64,000 nucleotides of DNA from Sellimonas caecigallum (GTDB lineage: Bacteria > Bacillota > Clostridia > Lachnospirales > Lachnospiraceae), in the NCBI RefSeq assembly GCF_019754295.1, contig NZ_VIRV01000001.1:434001-498000 (forward strand). The letters run 5' to 3'. This document shows positions 1 through 7,708 of the stretch, in pieces; the stretch's first letter is position 1, and every line of letters begins with the position of its first letter. The notes under the pieces are model-generated. The model had not been told where the DNA came from. It worked only from the letters and a program-made list of their open reading frames with translations, and made no database searches. The position numbers were made by a program, and so were the translations under genes.

Positions 1-422
1 GTCTCCAACCCTCCATAGATATCTTTTGCCAGCAGGGGTTCATCGTCCTGGATCTCTTTTTGATCCATCATACGCATGGAGATCCCGCACTCCTTCATGT
101 CCTGGCAAAATTTTGAGGCAATCTCAAATTCCTCTTCCGTCTCAGTGAGGAACAGGCTTCCCTTTTGCTTCCACTCCAGATCATAGTCCAGTTCCCTGGA
201 AAGCTCCGGGAACATATCCTGGCTTGCCTTTGCAAATATAGCGTCAAATCCCGGCTGTTTGTCACATACAAGCACATTTCCGTCGCTGCGGCTGCTCGTA
301 GACTGCGCAATATCGCCCGCATCAATCAGAACGACTTGAGCCCCTTTTTTGGCGTTGAAATACGCAACCGAGGAACCGATGGATCCTGCTCCGATTACCG
401 CCACATCAAACGTCTTATACAT
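1..422 (-). CDS. FAD-dependent oxidoreductase of the DAO family (5' part only; C-terminus lies outside the window)
   Basis: About 140 N-terminal residues are visible, read leftwards from an ATG at 420-422. The protein starts MYKTFDVAVIGAGSIG, a Rossmann dinucleotide-binding motif (GxGxxG) for FAD, and continues with the LIDAGDIAQSTSSRSDG segment typical of D-amino-acid-oxidase/sarcosine-oxidase-like flavoenzymes. The start overlaps the stop of the preceding Fe-S gene by 8 bases, so the two are translationally coupled. Known D-hydroxyproline dehydrogenases combine such a DAO-type subunit with an FAD/NAD(P) subunit and small ferredoxin subunits, all of which lie directly upstream here. I infer it is the substrate-oxidising subunit. 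The substrate (D-hydroxyproline, D-proline or a related imino acid) is inferred from the epimerase that heads the operon. A glycine-betaine/sarcosine-type flavoenzyme remains possible. Confidence 0.85.
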   Translation of the reverse strand, partial: MYKTFDVAVIGAGSIGSSVAYFNAKKGAQVVLIDAGDIAQSTSSRSDGNVLVCDKQPGFDAIFAKASQDMFPELSRELDYDLEWKQKGSLFLTETEEEFEIASKFCQDMKECGISMRMMDQKEIQDDEPLLAKDIYGGLE

Positions 423-1269
423 TGTCCCGCTCATCATCGCTTTCCTCCTTATCTGCCGCCAATTCCCCAAAGCTTACCGGGCGCACCGGCGGTCTGTCCG
501 TACTTCCCAGTATCTCACTCATCGGTTTCCCGGTTTCTTCCGCGATCATCCTGGCAACGATCTTTCCGCATGTTCTCCCCTGGCAAAGTCCCATGCCGGC
601 GCGGACTCTTCGTTTCACTTCCGTGACCGTTGTCGCCTTGTACTCACGGATCGCTTTTCGAATCTCTCCGGCTGTGATCTCCTCGCACCGGCAGACAATC
701 ACATCATCATCCAGAATCTCGTCCTTTTCTGCCTTGTGAAATCCTTCTCCCTTCTCCGGAAGCCGCAGCCTTCTCATCGTCCGGACCTGATCGGCATATT
801 CTTTTGGAACAGCCAATGTGATAACCGGCGTGTGATCGTTTCTCTCCGGGTTCATGACTTTTATGACTTCTGCTTTGCAGACAAACTCCCCTGCCCTGCT
901 GAGCGCATCCACCTGGTCGCCTTTTTGTGGAAGCGGCACGTACTCGAACGGAAAACTGACTGCTGCAAGCCCGTTTCCGAGAGACTTGTCCACCACGAAA
1001 ATCGCAAGACCCGGACACGCCGCTACGCACATCCCGCAGCCCACGCACTTTTCCGTATCGACACGCGGTGTATTTGTAATAGGGTTCCCAATCTGAATGG
1101 CATGAAACGGACATGCTCCCTCACAAGGATTGCACGGGATCTGCTGCACACATTCGACAACCGCTACCGGTCCTTTTTCCCAACGCTCTTCTTCCGGCCA
1201 TCCGTTTGCCTGCCGTATTTCCTCCGCAGATGGATAGCCATCATAGATAATCCCTTTTTCTGTGCCCAT
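415..1269 (-). CDS. 4Fe-4S ferredoxin / BFD-like [2Fe-2S] electron-transfer subunit of the dehydrogenase complex
   Basis: This is a 284-residue two-part iron-sulfur protein. The N-terminal half carries cysteine motifs CNPCEGACPF (about residue 46) and CVGCGMCVAACP (about residue 76), which fit two [4Fe-4S] clusters. The C-terminal part has VICRCEEIT and GLCQGRTCG, the signature of a BFD-like [2Fe-2S] domain as found in sarcosine-oxidase-alpha-type and glycerol-dehydrogenase-type proteins. ATG 1269 follows AAAGGAG at good spacing, and 3 bases separate it from the upstream FAD gene. In aerobic D-hydroxyproline dehydrogenases the electrons go to quinone or oxygen. This extra ferredoxin module suggests, by inference, that electrons leave to ferredoxin or another anaerobic carrier. 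It has no membrane segment and should be cytoplasmic. Confidence 0.85.
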   Translation of the reverse strand: MGTEKGIIYDGYPSAEEIRQANGWPEEERWEKGPVAVVECVQQIPCNPCEGACPFHAIQIGNPITNTPRVDTEKCVGCGMCVAACPGLAIFVVDKSLGNGLAAVSFPFEYVPLPQKGDQVDALSRAGEFVCKAEVIKVMNPERNDHTPVITLAVPKEYADQVRTMRRLRLPEKGEGFHKAEKDEILDDDVIVCRCEEITAGEIRKAIREYKATTVTEVKRRVRAGMGLCQGRTCGKIVARMIAEETGKPMSEILGSTDRPPVRPVSFGELAADKEESDDERDNV

Positions 1270-1272
1270 ATG

Positions 1273-2352
1273 TCAAACTCCTTTCCCGACAATCCGTTCT
1301 TTCGCCGCCATTCTTCTCTCTCCAAACGGTCCCTGGCGAAGAGATTCCAGGCGATCCCGTATTTCCTGTTTTCTCTTTTCTGCCTCTTCATCCGGAAAAT
1401 GTCCCAGTGCCTGTGCTGCTGCCGCGGCTGCCAGCCTTCCTTCATCCATTGCCGTACTTGCCTCTTCCACTCCGGCCGTATCTCCAGCCACATAAATTCC
1501 AGGTACACTGGATTCCATATTCTCATCGTGCAGCGGCATAAATCCACCCAGTTCCGGGACGAACCCATGACGTACGCCCGCCATCTGAGCCAGCTCGGAA
1601 AGCGGCCGAAGCCCGACTGCCACGCAAATCACATCCACATCTGTTTCCAGTTCCGTCCCTTCCACAATCTTTCCGCCCTGAAACTGTGCAATGACAGCTT
1701 TCTCTACTTTATCCGTCCCTTTGGCCTCTTTGATCGTATATCCAAGATAAAACGGGATTCCGGCCCGACGTATTTTCGCCGCATGCACTCCATAGGCGCC
1801 GATCTTCGGCATCCCTTCCACAATTCCCACAACATCCGCTCCGGCCTGCATCAGCTGATAAGCCACAATCACCCCTACATTTCCGGAACCCACCATCAAA
1901 ATCCTCTTTCCAGGCAGTACTCTCCCCACATTGACCATCGTCTGTGCGGCTCCTGCCCCCATCACTCCAGGCAGCGTCCAACCTGGGAACCGAAGCGGGT
2001 TTTCTGCTCCCCCGGTACAGATCAACAGTTTTTCTGCCTCCACAACCTCAGTTACACCGTTGTGCAAAATGGCTGCCCGTTTATCGCTGAAAATCCCGAT
2101 GCACGGACTGTTGAGCCATACTTCCACATTCAATTCTTCCGTTTTCTGCAAAAGCTGCCTTCCGATATCTATTCCCCGCACCCCGGCGCTGTGAGCTTTT
2201 GATCCGAAAAATTTGTGAAGCTGTTTAAACAGCTGCCCGCCTGCCCGCCGGTTTTCATCTACCAGAAGGACGTCGCACCCGCGACTTTCCGCCTCGATGG
2301 CTGCCGCAAGCCCTGCCGGTCCTCCTCCTATAATTACCACTTCTCGTTTCAT
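1273..2352 (-). CDS. FAD/NAD(P)-binding oxidoreductase (alpha-like subunit of an amino/imino-acid dehydrogenase)
   Basis: The 359-residue protein begins MKREVVIIGGGPAGLAAAIE, a dinucleotide-binding fold for FAD. A second Rossmann motif, MVGSGNVGVI, sits near residue 156, and a late YVAGDTAGVEEAS motif near residue 287 contacts the FAD isoalloxazine side in this family. The layout is that of HcnB-like and D-hydroxyproline dehydrogenase large subunits (pyridine-nucleotide disulfide oxidoreductase fold). Its ATG overlaps the stop of the 2Fe-2S gene (ATGA), so both are made together. Role by inference: passes electrons between the DAO-type subunit and the Fe-S subunits. The catalytic disulfide Cys pair of classical disulfide reductases is not evident, consistent with an electron-transfer role. 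Confidence 0.85.
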   Translation of the reverse strand: MKREVVIIGGGPAGLAAAIEAESRGCDVLLVDENRRAGGQLFKQLHKFFGSKAHSAGVRGIDIGRQLLQKTEELNVEVWLNSPCIGIFSDKRAAILHNGVTEVVEAEKLLICTGGAENPLRFPGWTLPGVMGAGAAQTMVNVGRVLPGKRILMVGSGNVGVIVAYQLMQAGADVVGIVEGMPKIGAYGVHAAKIRRAGIPFYLGYTIKEAKGTDKVEKAVIAQFQGGKIVEGTELETDVDVICVAVGLRPLSELAQMAGVRHGFVPELGGFMPLHDENMESSVPGIYVAGDTAGVEEASTAMDEGRLAAAAAAQALGHFPDEEAEKRKQEIRDRLESLRQGPFGERRMAAKERIVGKGV

Positions 2353-2672
2353 CTTCCGGTTCCTCGCTTTCCGTAACCCTGCTGTGTCTCAATCGTCATC
2401 CCCGCCCTTACCGGCGTTATACATGTCCGTACATTCGGATTTCCATCTACCGTCATAACACAGTCTGTGCATTGTCCGATACCGCAGAAAATACCTCTTG
2501 GCTCATGTTTTTTTGCTGTATACCGGTGGATCTGAATCCCATTTGCAAGCAGCGCCGCCGCGATCGTCTCCCCTTCTTTTGCACGAAGCGTCTGCCCGTC
2601 CACTGTGATTTCCACAAAATTCTCTTCCTGTATCCCCAGAATGGGATGCTCTCTCACTCTTCTGTCTTCCAT
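2349..2672 (-). CDS. Small [2Fe-2S] ferredoxin-like subunit (HcnA/LhpF-like)
   Basis: This 107-residue protein has the plant-type ferredoxin cysteine pattern CGIGQCTDC followed by a fourth Cys in VRTCITPV, which binds one [2Fe-2S] cluster. Its size and arrangement match the gamma (2Fe-2S) subunit of hydrogen cyanide synthase and D-hydroxyproline dehydrogenase complexes. I chose the ATG at 2670-2672 because GAAGGAG sits at ideal spacing upstream. A GTG at 2696 would give eight more residues with a poorer ribosome binding site. It lies between the epimerase gene (36 bases upstream) and the FAD subunit (4-base overlap), so it is an integral operon member. Confidence 0.85.
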   Translation of the reverse strand: MEDRRVREHPILGIQEENFVEITVDGQTLRAKEGETIAAALLANGIQIHRYTAKKHEPRGIFCGIGQCTDCVMTVDGNPNVRTCITPVRAGMTIETQQGYGKRGTGR

Positions 2673-2708
2673 GACGTCTCCTTCTTTCTTCTCCACTTCC
2701 GTCTTATG

Positions 2709-3716
2709 CTAAGCCAGCTGATATCCTTCCTGGAAAATATCGTCCGGGTCAAGCAGGAAAGTATGGATTCCCGTTACCCAGGCTCTCCCGGTCACTTCCG
2801 GCACAACTGCCGGGCGTCCTGCCACTTCGGCGTCGTCCAGGTATTTACACAAAAACTGTGCCCCAATGATACTCTGATGGATAAACGACCCGCCTTTTTT
2901 TATCTGTCCCTTGGCTGCCAGCACGGCAAGTTTTGCCGATGTGCCTGTGCCGCAAGGGGAACGGTCTACCGCGCCCGGAGGGATAATCACTGCATTTCGA
3001 ACCGCTCCGTCCGGCTGTCCGGAAGGTTCATAAAACTCAATATGAGTCACATGATTTTCGAAAGCCAGCGTCGGATGTTGTACCGGTATGGTGCGGTTGA
3101 TCTCTTTTTTCAGGTAATTTCCCGCTTTTACCAGTTCTGATGCATGTTCCGGATCAATAGGGAGCCCCACCTGTTCTGCAGGGATGATCGCGTAAATATT
3201 TCCGCCATACGCGATATCCATATGAATTTTCCCATATCTTTCCGTCTCGACAACCGCATCTTGCGCAAGGACAAACGCCGGCGCATTGACGAATGTGACA
3301 TTCACGGCTGAGCAGTTTTTTACCTCGATTTTCAGTTTGACAAGCCCTGCCGCTGTATCCAGCGTCACGTAAGTGTAAGGTTCCTTTACTTCCACCATCC
3401 CAGCTTCCACAAGCGCTGTACCGACCCCGATCGTGTCGTGTCCGCACATTGGCATCCAGCCTCCGACTTCAAAATACAATACGCCAAAATCCGCTTCTTC
3501 CCTGCAAGGCTCCGTAATGATCGTACCGGACATTACCTCGTTTCCTCTTGGCTCGAATGTCAAAAGCTTCCGTATCCAGTCTCCTTTCCCGGCCATATAT
3601 TCCATTTTCTCTTCCATACTTTTCCCCGGTATAGGCGGGACTCCTCCGATCACATTTCTCGTCGGTTCCCCGCACGTATGTGTGTCGATGGTGTGAAATG
3701 ACTTTCTGATTTTCAA
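2709..3716 (-). CDS. Proline racemase family protein, probable 4-hydroxyproline 2-epimerase
   Basis: The 335-residue enzyme has both catalytic cysteines of the proline racemase family: C91 in MPMCGHDTIG and C255 in DRSPCGTGTS. The pair acts as acid/base for C-alpha inversion without a cofactor. Trans-3-hydroxyproline dehydratases of the same family lack the first Cys, so that activity is unlikely. Proline racemase (PrdF-like) cannot be excluded by eye. It heads an operon with a flavin/Fe-S dehydrogenase, the arrangement known for trans-4-L-hydroxyproline breakdown (epimerise to cis-4-D-hydroxyproline, then oxidise); this favours the hydroxyproline role. The start is a TTG at 3714-3716 with a perfect AGGAGG 7 bases upstream. 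It is divergent from an XRE-cupin regulator. Confidence 0.85.
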   Translation of the reverse strand: MKIRKSFHTIDTHTCGEPTRNVIGGVPPIPGKSMEEKMEYMAGKGDWIRKLLTFEPRGNEVMSGTIITEPCREEADFGVLYFEVGGWMPMCGHDTIGVGTALVEAGMVEVKEPYTYVTLDTAAGLVKLKIEVKNCSAVNVTFVNAPAFVLAQDAVVETERYGKIHMDIAYGGNIYAIIPAEQVGLPIDPEHASELVKAGNYLKKEINRTIPVQHPTLAFENHVTHIEFYEPSGQPDGAVRNAVIIPPGAVDRSPCGTGTSAKLAVLAAKGQIKKGGSFIHQSIIGAQFLCKYLDDAEVAGRPAVVPEVTGRAWVTGIHTFLLDPDDIFQEGYQLA

Positions 3717-3748
3717 GGCTAAACCTCCTGTTCTTTGTGCAACTTATA

Positions 3749-3762
3749 TAGACCGCGTTCTA
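3749..3762. promoter_or_regulatory. Imperfect palindrome near the start of the epimerase operon (candidate operator)
   Basis: TAGACCGCGTTCTA is a dyad (TAGA-n-CGCG-n-TCTA) with one mismatched pair. It lies just downstream of the predicted transcription start of the minus-strand operon, about 250 bases from the divergent XRE-cupin regulator gene. A repressor bound here would block transcription. This is a position-based suggestion only. Confidence 0.35.
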
Positions 3763-3774
3763 GTTTCTGAATTT

Positions 3775-3802
3775 ATTATAGCATTTTTCACACCTTTGTC
3801 AA
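3775..3802 (-). promoter_or_regulatory. Sigma-A promoter of the epimerase/dehydrogenase operon
   Basis: On the minus strand TTGACA (3797-3802) and TATAAT (3775-3780) are both perfect consensus boxes separated by 16 bases. The predicted leader is about 50 bases. Confidence 0.8.
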
Positions 3803-3950
3803 TATTATTTTTCATTTTTATGAAAATTTGTTTTTCTATTTTTGTATTTTATTGTTATAATTTGTTAGTTTTTTATCTTTTATGAAGTATTTTCCTTTTT
3901 TATCGTTATATTTTTCACTATCATGAAATTCAGGTCCGACGCAGGCAATC

Positions 3951-3979
3951 TTGACGTAAAAATAAAAATCTTTTATACT
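3951..3979 (+). promoter_or_regulatory. Sigma-A promoter of the XRE-cupin regulator
   Basis: TTGACG (3951-3956) and TATACT (3974-3979) are separated by 17 bases, about 35 bases before the start codon. The roughly 150 bases between this and the divergent promoter are very AT-rich. Confidence 0.75.
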
Positions 3980-4014
3980 GTCAGTATTTCAAGAAAGAAG
4001 AAGGAGGATGGACG

Positions 4015-4632
4015 ATGAGTCAAAATCTTGCAATTGGAGAAAAAATCAAATCTCTCCGCACCGCGAAAGGGTTAACTTTAAAACAGCTTGGGGAGATGAC
4101 CGATCTGTCCATCGGCTTTCTTTCCCAGATGGAACGCGGTATGTCTTCTATCGCAATCGATACGCTGGACAAAATTGCTTCCGTTCTCGGGGTAAGCTTC
4201 AACAGCTTTTTCAGCGATACGGAAGAGGGGCTGAAGGAAGATCCGGTAGTCCACAGTTTTTCGCGCAAAACGATACCGGTCAGCCCACAGATCATACAGA
4301 GTTTTTTGAGCCACGATATCGAAGCGTATGATTTTCTGCCCCGAATTTTTCTTCTTATGCCTCTGGCAAACACAGACGAAGAGGAATTGGAGATGTACAG
4401 CCATTCCGGCGAAGAATTTATCTATGTCCTGGAAGGAATCGTCACAATCCAGCTCGGCTCATCTCAGCACATCCTTTATCCCGGAGACAGTATCCAGATT
4501 CATTCTAATGAAAAGCACAACTGGGTAAACCATACAAATAAAATCGTGAAGCTTTTGACAGTCAATGTTCCAAATCCATTTCAGCACCCGGAGAAAGGAT
4601 ATATCCTGCCATCGGAGGATTTTCCCCTTTGA
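4015..4632 (+). CDS. XRE-family transcriptional regulator with C-terminal cupin sensor domain
   Basis: The 205-residue protein has an N-terminal helix-turn-helix of the lambda-repressor type (about residues 8-62: LKQLGEMTDLSIGFLSQMER) and a C-terminal beta-barrel cupin (about residues 125-195, with SGEEFIYVLEG and GDSIQIHSNEKHNW), the common XRE-cupin layout of amino-acid and amine catabolism regulators. AAGGAGG precedes the ATG at 4015. It is divergent from the epimerase/dehydrogenase operon and converges with the oligopeptide importer operon, so it is the obvious candidate regulator of one or both. The ligand is not known; proline, hydroxyproline or a breakdown product would fit. Confidence 0.88.
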   Translation: MSQNLAIGEKIKSLRTAKGLTLKQLGEMTDLSIGFLSQMERGMSSIAIDTLDKIASVLGVSFNSFFSDTEEGLKEDPVVHSFSRKTIPVSPQIIQSFLSHDIEAYDFLPRIFLLMPLANTDEEELEMYSHSGEEFIYVLEGIVTIQLGSSQHILYPGDSIQIHSNEKHNWVNHTNKIVKLLTVNVPNPFQHPEKGYILPSEDFPL

Positions 4633-4661
4633 CTGCCCTCATGATTTCCGTCCGAAATCAC

Positions 4662-4696
4662 AAAAGACACCTGCAGGTTTTCTGCAGGTGTCTTTT
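4662..4696. terminator. Bidirectional rho-independent terminator
   Basis: A perfect 15-base-pair inverted repeat (AAAAGACACCTGCAG, 5-base loop, CTGCAGGTGTCTTTT) lies between the convergent regulator and importer genes. A-runs and T-runs at both ends let it stop transcription from both sides. Confidence 0.92.
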
Positions 4697-4748
4697 GACT
4701 CTGTTATTCTTTTTTCATCTCCGATATCATCGGATCTGCTTTCTTGTT

Positions 4749-5720
4749 TTATTGTTTGTCCATCAGATGACAGGCCACTTTATGGCCTGGCGCAACTTCC
4801 CGGAGTTTTGGCACTTCTTTAAAGCACTTCTCCGTTGCATACTCACAGCGTTCTGCAAACCTGCAGCACTGCGGAGGGTTGATCGGACTTGGTATCTCGC
4901 CTTTGATCGGGATTCGCCGATTGTTCTTTGCCTTATCCGGATCTGCTTCCGGGATAGCTGAAAGAAGAGCCTTTGTGTATGGATGTTTTGGATTTCCATA
5001 GAGTTCTTCTGTCTCCGCTTCCTCTACTATCGTTCCAAGATACATAACAATCACACGGTCTGAAATATATTTTACAACACTCAGATCATGGGCAACAAAC
5101 AGATACGTCAGTCCCCTTGATTCCTGAAGATCTTTTAACATATTGATAACCTGAGCCTGAATGGACACATCCAGGGCGGAAATCGGCTCATCACAGATGA
5201 TAAAATCCGGATTGACGGAAAGCGCTCTTGCAATTCCGATGCGCTGTCTCTGTCCTCCCGAAAACTCATGAGGGAACCTGGACATATGGTCTTTATTCAG
5301 TCCGACTGTCTCTAACAGTTCCTGAACCCTGGCATCTGCTTCTTTTGCAGACATACCGTGTTGTCTCAGCCCTTCCCCAACAATCTCTTTCACTGTCATA
5401 CGGGAATTGAGCGATGCGTATGGATTCTGAAAAATCATCTGCACTTTCTGGCAGAATTCTTTCTTCTCTGCTTTTGACAATTTCGTAATATCTTTCCCGT
5501 CGTATATGACCTCTCCGCTTGTCGGTTCATAGAGACGGATCATACATCGGCCAGTCGTTGATTTGCCGCATCCGGACTCTCCTACCAATCCGACTGTTTC
5601 GCCTTTGTATATATCAAAGGAAACGTCATCGACAGCTTTCAAATCGGCGTGTCTTCCCACTTTAAAATATTTGCATAAATGTTTAACCTGAACGAGAGGC
5701 TTCTTTTCTTTCTTATCCAT
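4749..5720 (-). CDS. oppF: Oligopeptide/dipeptide ABC transporter ATP-binding protein (OppF-like)
   Basis: This is a 323-residue ATPase with Walker [12 protein letters not shown] (about residue 49), the ABC signature LSGGQ-type sequence [15 protein letters not shown] (about residue 148), Walker [13 protein letters not shown] and a switch histidine in VAHDLS. The C-terminal oligopeptide_HPY region, with the cysteine-containing RCEYATEKC stretch, is diagnostic of the peptide/nickel transporter subfamily. Its ATG overlaps the OppD stop codon by one base (TAATG). It is the last gene of the operon and ends 52 bases before the bidirectional terminator. It should form a heterodimer with OppD on the cytoplasmic face of the OppBC channel. 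Confidence 0.93.
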   Translation of the reverse strand: MDKKEKKPLVQVKHLCKYFKVGRHADLKAVDDVSFDIYKGETVGLVGESGCGKSTTGRCMIRLYEPTSGEVIYDGKDITKLSKAEKKEFCQKVQMIFQNPYASLNSRMTVKEIVGEGLRQHGMSAKEADARVQELLETVGLNKDHMSRFPHEFSGGQRQRIGIARALSVNPDFIICDEPISALDVSIQAQVINMLKDLQESRGLTYLFVAHDLSVVKYISDRVIVMYLGTIVEEAETEELYGNPKHPYTKALLSAIPEADPDKAKNNRRIPIKGEIPSPINPPQCCRFAERCEYATEKCFKEVPKLREVAPGHKVACHLMDKQ

Positions 5721-6763
5721 TATTTTACCTCTCCTTTCTCTATGGCTACTGCGCCCTGCTTTTTGATATCCGTATCCGGAGCATACTCATGCTGCAGCCA
5801 GCAGCTTGTCACATGTTCCTTGCACACCTGATATTCCAGAGGCGGATTGTCTTTGCACACATCCATCGCGTACTCACACCGCGCCGCAAATGGGCATCCC
5901 TTCGGAGGGAAGAACAGATCCGGAGGTGTCCCTTCGATTGGTTTCAGTTTTTCTCCCTTTTGCGTGTCCAGTTTTGCAATGGACTGCATTAACCCTTTTG
6001 TATACGGATGTGCCGTATTATAGAATATTTCGCTGACCGTACCTTTCTCCACTACTTTGCCGCCATACATGACAATGACTCTGTCACACATCCGGGCGAT
6101 CACACCAAGATCGTGGGTAATCATGATAATCGACGTGCCAAGCTTTTCCCTCAGTTCCAACAAAAGATCCAGTATCTGTGCTTCAATCGTCACGTCAAGA
6201 GACGTCGTCGGTTCATCGCAAATAACCAGACTTGGACGGCTTACAAGAGCAATGGCGATCATAACACGCTGCTTCATACCGCCGGAAAGTTCATGCGGAT
6301 ACTGCCGGTATCGTTTTTCCACATCTGAGATACCTACCAGTTTCATAATTTCCAACGCTTTTTCTTTCACTTCACTTTTTGAGATATCCGTCCGTCCGAG
6401 AAAAACTTCTTCAATCTGTTTTCCGATTCTCATAGTGGGATTTAAGGATGTCATCGGATCCTGAAATACAAATCCAATATCCCGTCCGCGGATGTTGCGC
6501 AGCTCTTTTTTATTCATTTTCAAAATATCTTTTCCATTAAAGAAAATTTCTCCGCCCTCAAAAAATCCAGGCGGCTCCGGATTCAAACGCATGATACACT
6601 GTGCCGTCACGCTTTTTCCGCATCCGGACTCTCCTACGATACCGAGAATTTCTCCTTTTCGTACTTCAAAGCTGACGTCTCGGACAGCCTTTACCTCCCC
6701 GCCGTATGTTCGGAAAGAGTACACGACATTTTTTAATTCCAGTATTTTATCGTTTTCTGACAT
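5720..6763 (-). CDS. oppD: Oligopeptide/dipeptide ABC transporter ATP-binding protein (OppD-like)
   Basis: The 347-residue protein has Walker [10 protein letters not shown], signature LSGGMKQRVMIA, Walker B LVICDEPTTSLD and switch region ITHDLG, followed by the C-terminal peptide-transporter domain with RCEYAMDVC. OppD and OppF family members differ mainly in this tail and in order; this copy is directly downstream of the permeases, the usual OppD position. AGGAGG precedes the ATG, which is 12 bases after the OppC stop. It supplies ATP hydrolysis for peptide import. Confidence 0.92.
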   Translation of the reverse strand: MSENDKILELKNVVYSFRTYGGEVKAVRDVSFEVRKGEILGIVGESGCGKSVTAQCIMRLNPEPPGFFEGGEIFFNGKDILKMNKKELRNIRGRDIGFVFQDPMTSLNPTMRIGKQIEEVFLGRTDISKSEVKEKALEIMKLVGISDVEKRYRQYPHELSGGMKQRVMIAIALVSRPSLVICDEPTTSLDVTIEAQILDLLLELREKLGTSIIMITHDLGVIARMCDRVIVMYGGKVVEKGTVSEIFYNTAHPYTKGLMQSIAKLDTQKGEKLKPIEGTPPDLFFPPKGCPFAARCEYAMDVCKDNPPLEYQVCKEHVTSCWLQHEYAPDTDIKKQGAVAIEKGEVK

Positions 6764-6775
6764 TTTTCAGTCCTC

Positions 6776-7699
6776 CTATTCCGTTCCTCGCAGTTTCGGG
6801 TCAACCGCATCTCTAAGACCGTTCCCTAAAAGATTCAGCGCCAGCATCGTCGTGCAGACAAAGAAGGCTGGAACCAGTATTTCATGCGGATAATATCTCA
6901 GGAACTGAATTCCCTCTTTACAGATAACGCCCCAGCTGCAGTCCGGCGGAACGATACCAAGCCCGATATAGCTTAAAAAGGCTTCCTGGAAAATCGCTCC
7001 CGGAATAGCCATACACAGATTCGTCACAAGCAGTCCCAGAATATTCGGAATAATGTGTCTCAAAATAATTTTTATATCTGGAATACCCAAAACCTTTGCC
7101 GCCAACACAAAATCCTGTTCCTTCAAGCGGTACACCTCGCCTCGTACGAAACGGCATGTTCCAATCCATCCCACAACGCACATTGCCACAATAAGAGGGG
7201 TAATTCCCTTTCCGAGAACCATCATGACAAGAATTGTGATGATAAGACTCGGTATTCCATAAAGGACATCCACAAGACGCATGACGATCATGTCAAGTTT
7301 GCCGCCGTAAAATCCGCACAGGCCTCCGACTACGGCTCCCACACACATATTCAGTACAGCGGAAATCAGACCGATGGACAAGGATACTCTTGCCCCCATC
7401 CAGATACGAACCCACATATCACGCCCGGTCGAATCGCATCCCAGCCAGTGTTCCGCCGAAAACATTGCATGTCTTGCATCTACATCCATCTGCGACTGTG
7501 TATACTGGCTGAACATAGGTGCAAAGATTGCAAGGAGCGCGTACAGAACAACGATACAAAGACCGATAAACGCACTTTTATTTTTTCTCAGTCGTCTCCA
7601 CGCATCCGACCAGAAGGAAAGAGACGGCCTGCTGATGCTCTCCATCCGGACAGCATCTTTTCCCCGTATAACAAATGATTCTTTTTTCAATTCTGCCAT
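6776..7699 (-). CDS. oppC: Oligopeptide ABC transporter permease (OppC-like)
   Basis: This 307-residue membrane protein has an N-terminal OppC_N-type hydrophobic segment (IGLCIVVLYALLAIFAPMFS, about residues 45-64) and a BPD_transp_1 core. The EAA loop that docks onto the ATPases is near residue 200 (VLAAKVLGIPDIKIILRHII). An extracellular loop between the first two membrane segments contains LGCDSTGRDMW, typical for OppC/DppC. It lies 9 bases after the OppB gene. Together with OppB it forms the transmembrane channel. Confidence 0.92.
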   Translation of the reverse strand: MAELKKESFVIRGKDAVRMESISRPSLSFWSDAWRRLRKNKSAFIGLCIVVLYALLAIFAPMFSQYTQSQMDVDARHAMFSAEHWLGCDSTGRDMWVRIWMGARVSLSIGLISAVLNMCVGAVVGGLCGFYGGKLDMIVMRLVDVLYGIPSLIITILVMMVLGKGITPLIVAMCVVGWIGTCRFVRGEVYRLKEQDFVLAAKVLGIPDIKIILRHIIPNILGLLVTNLCMAIPGAIFQEAFLSYIGLGIVPPDCSWGVICKEGIQFLRYYPHEILVPAFFVCTTMLALNLLGNGLRDAVDPKLRGTE

Positions 7700-7708
7700 A
7701 TCTCTTAC

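Noticed and set aside
349-2202. A 617-codon open frame on the plus strand across the dehydrogenase genes
   Set aside because: It lies opposite four minus-strand genes with clear flavin and iron-sulfur motifs, has no ribosome binding site, and its translation is Cys/His/Arg/Phe-rich without any domain; it is an antisense shadow.
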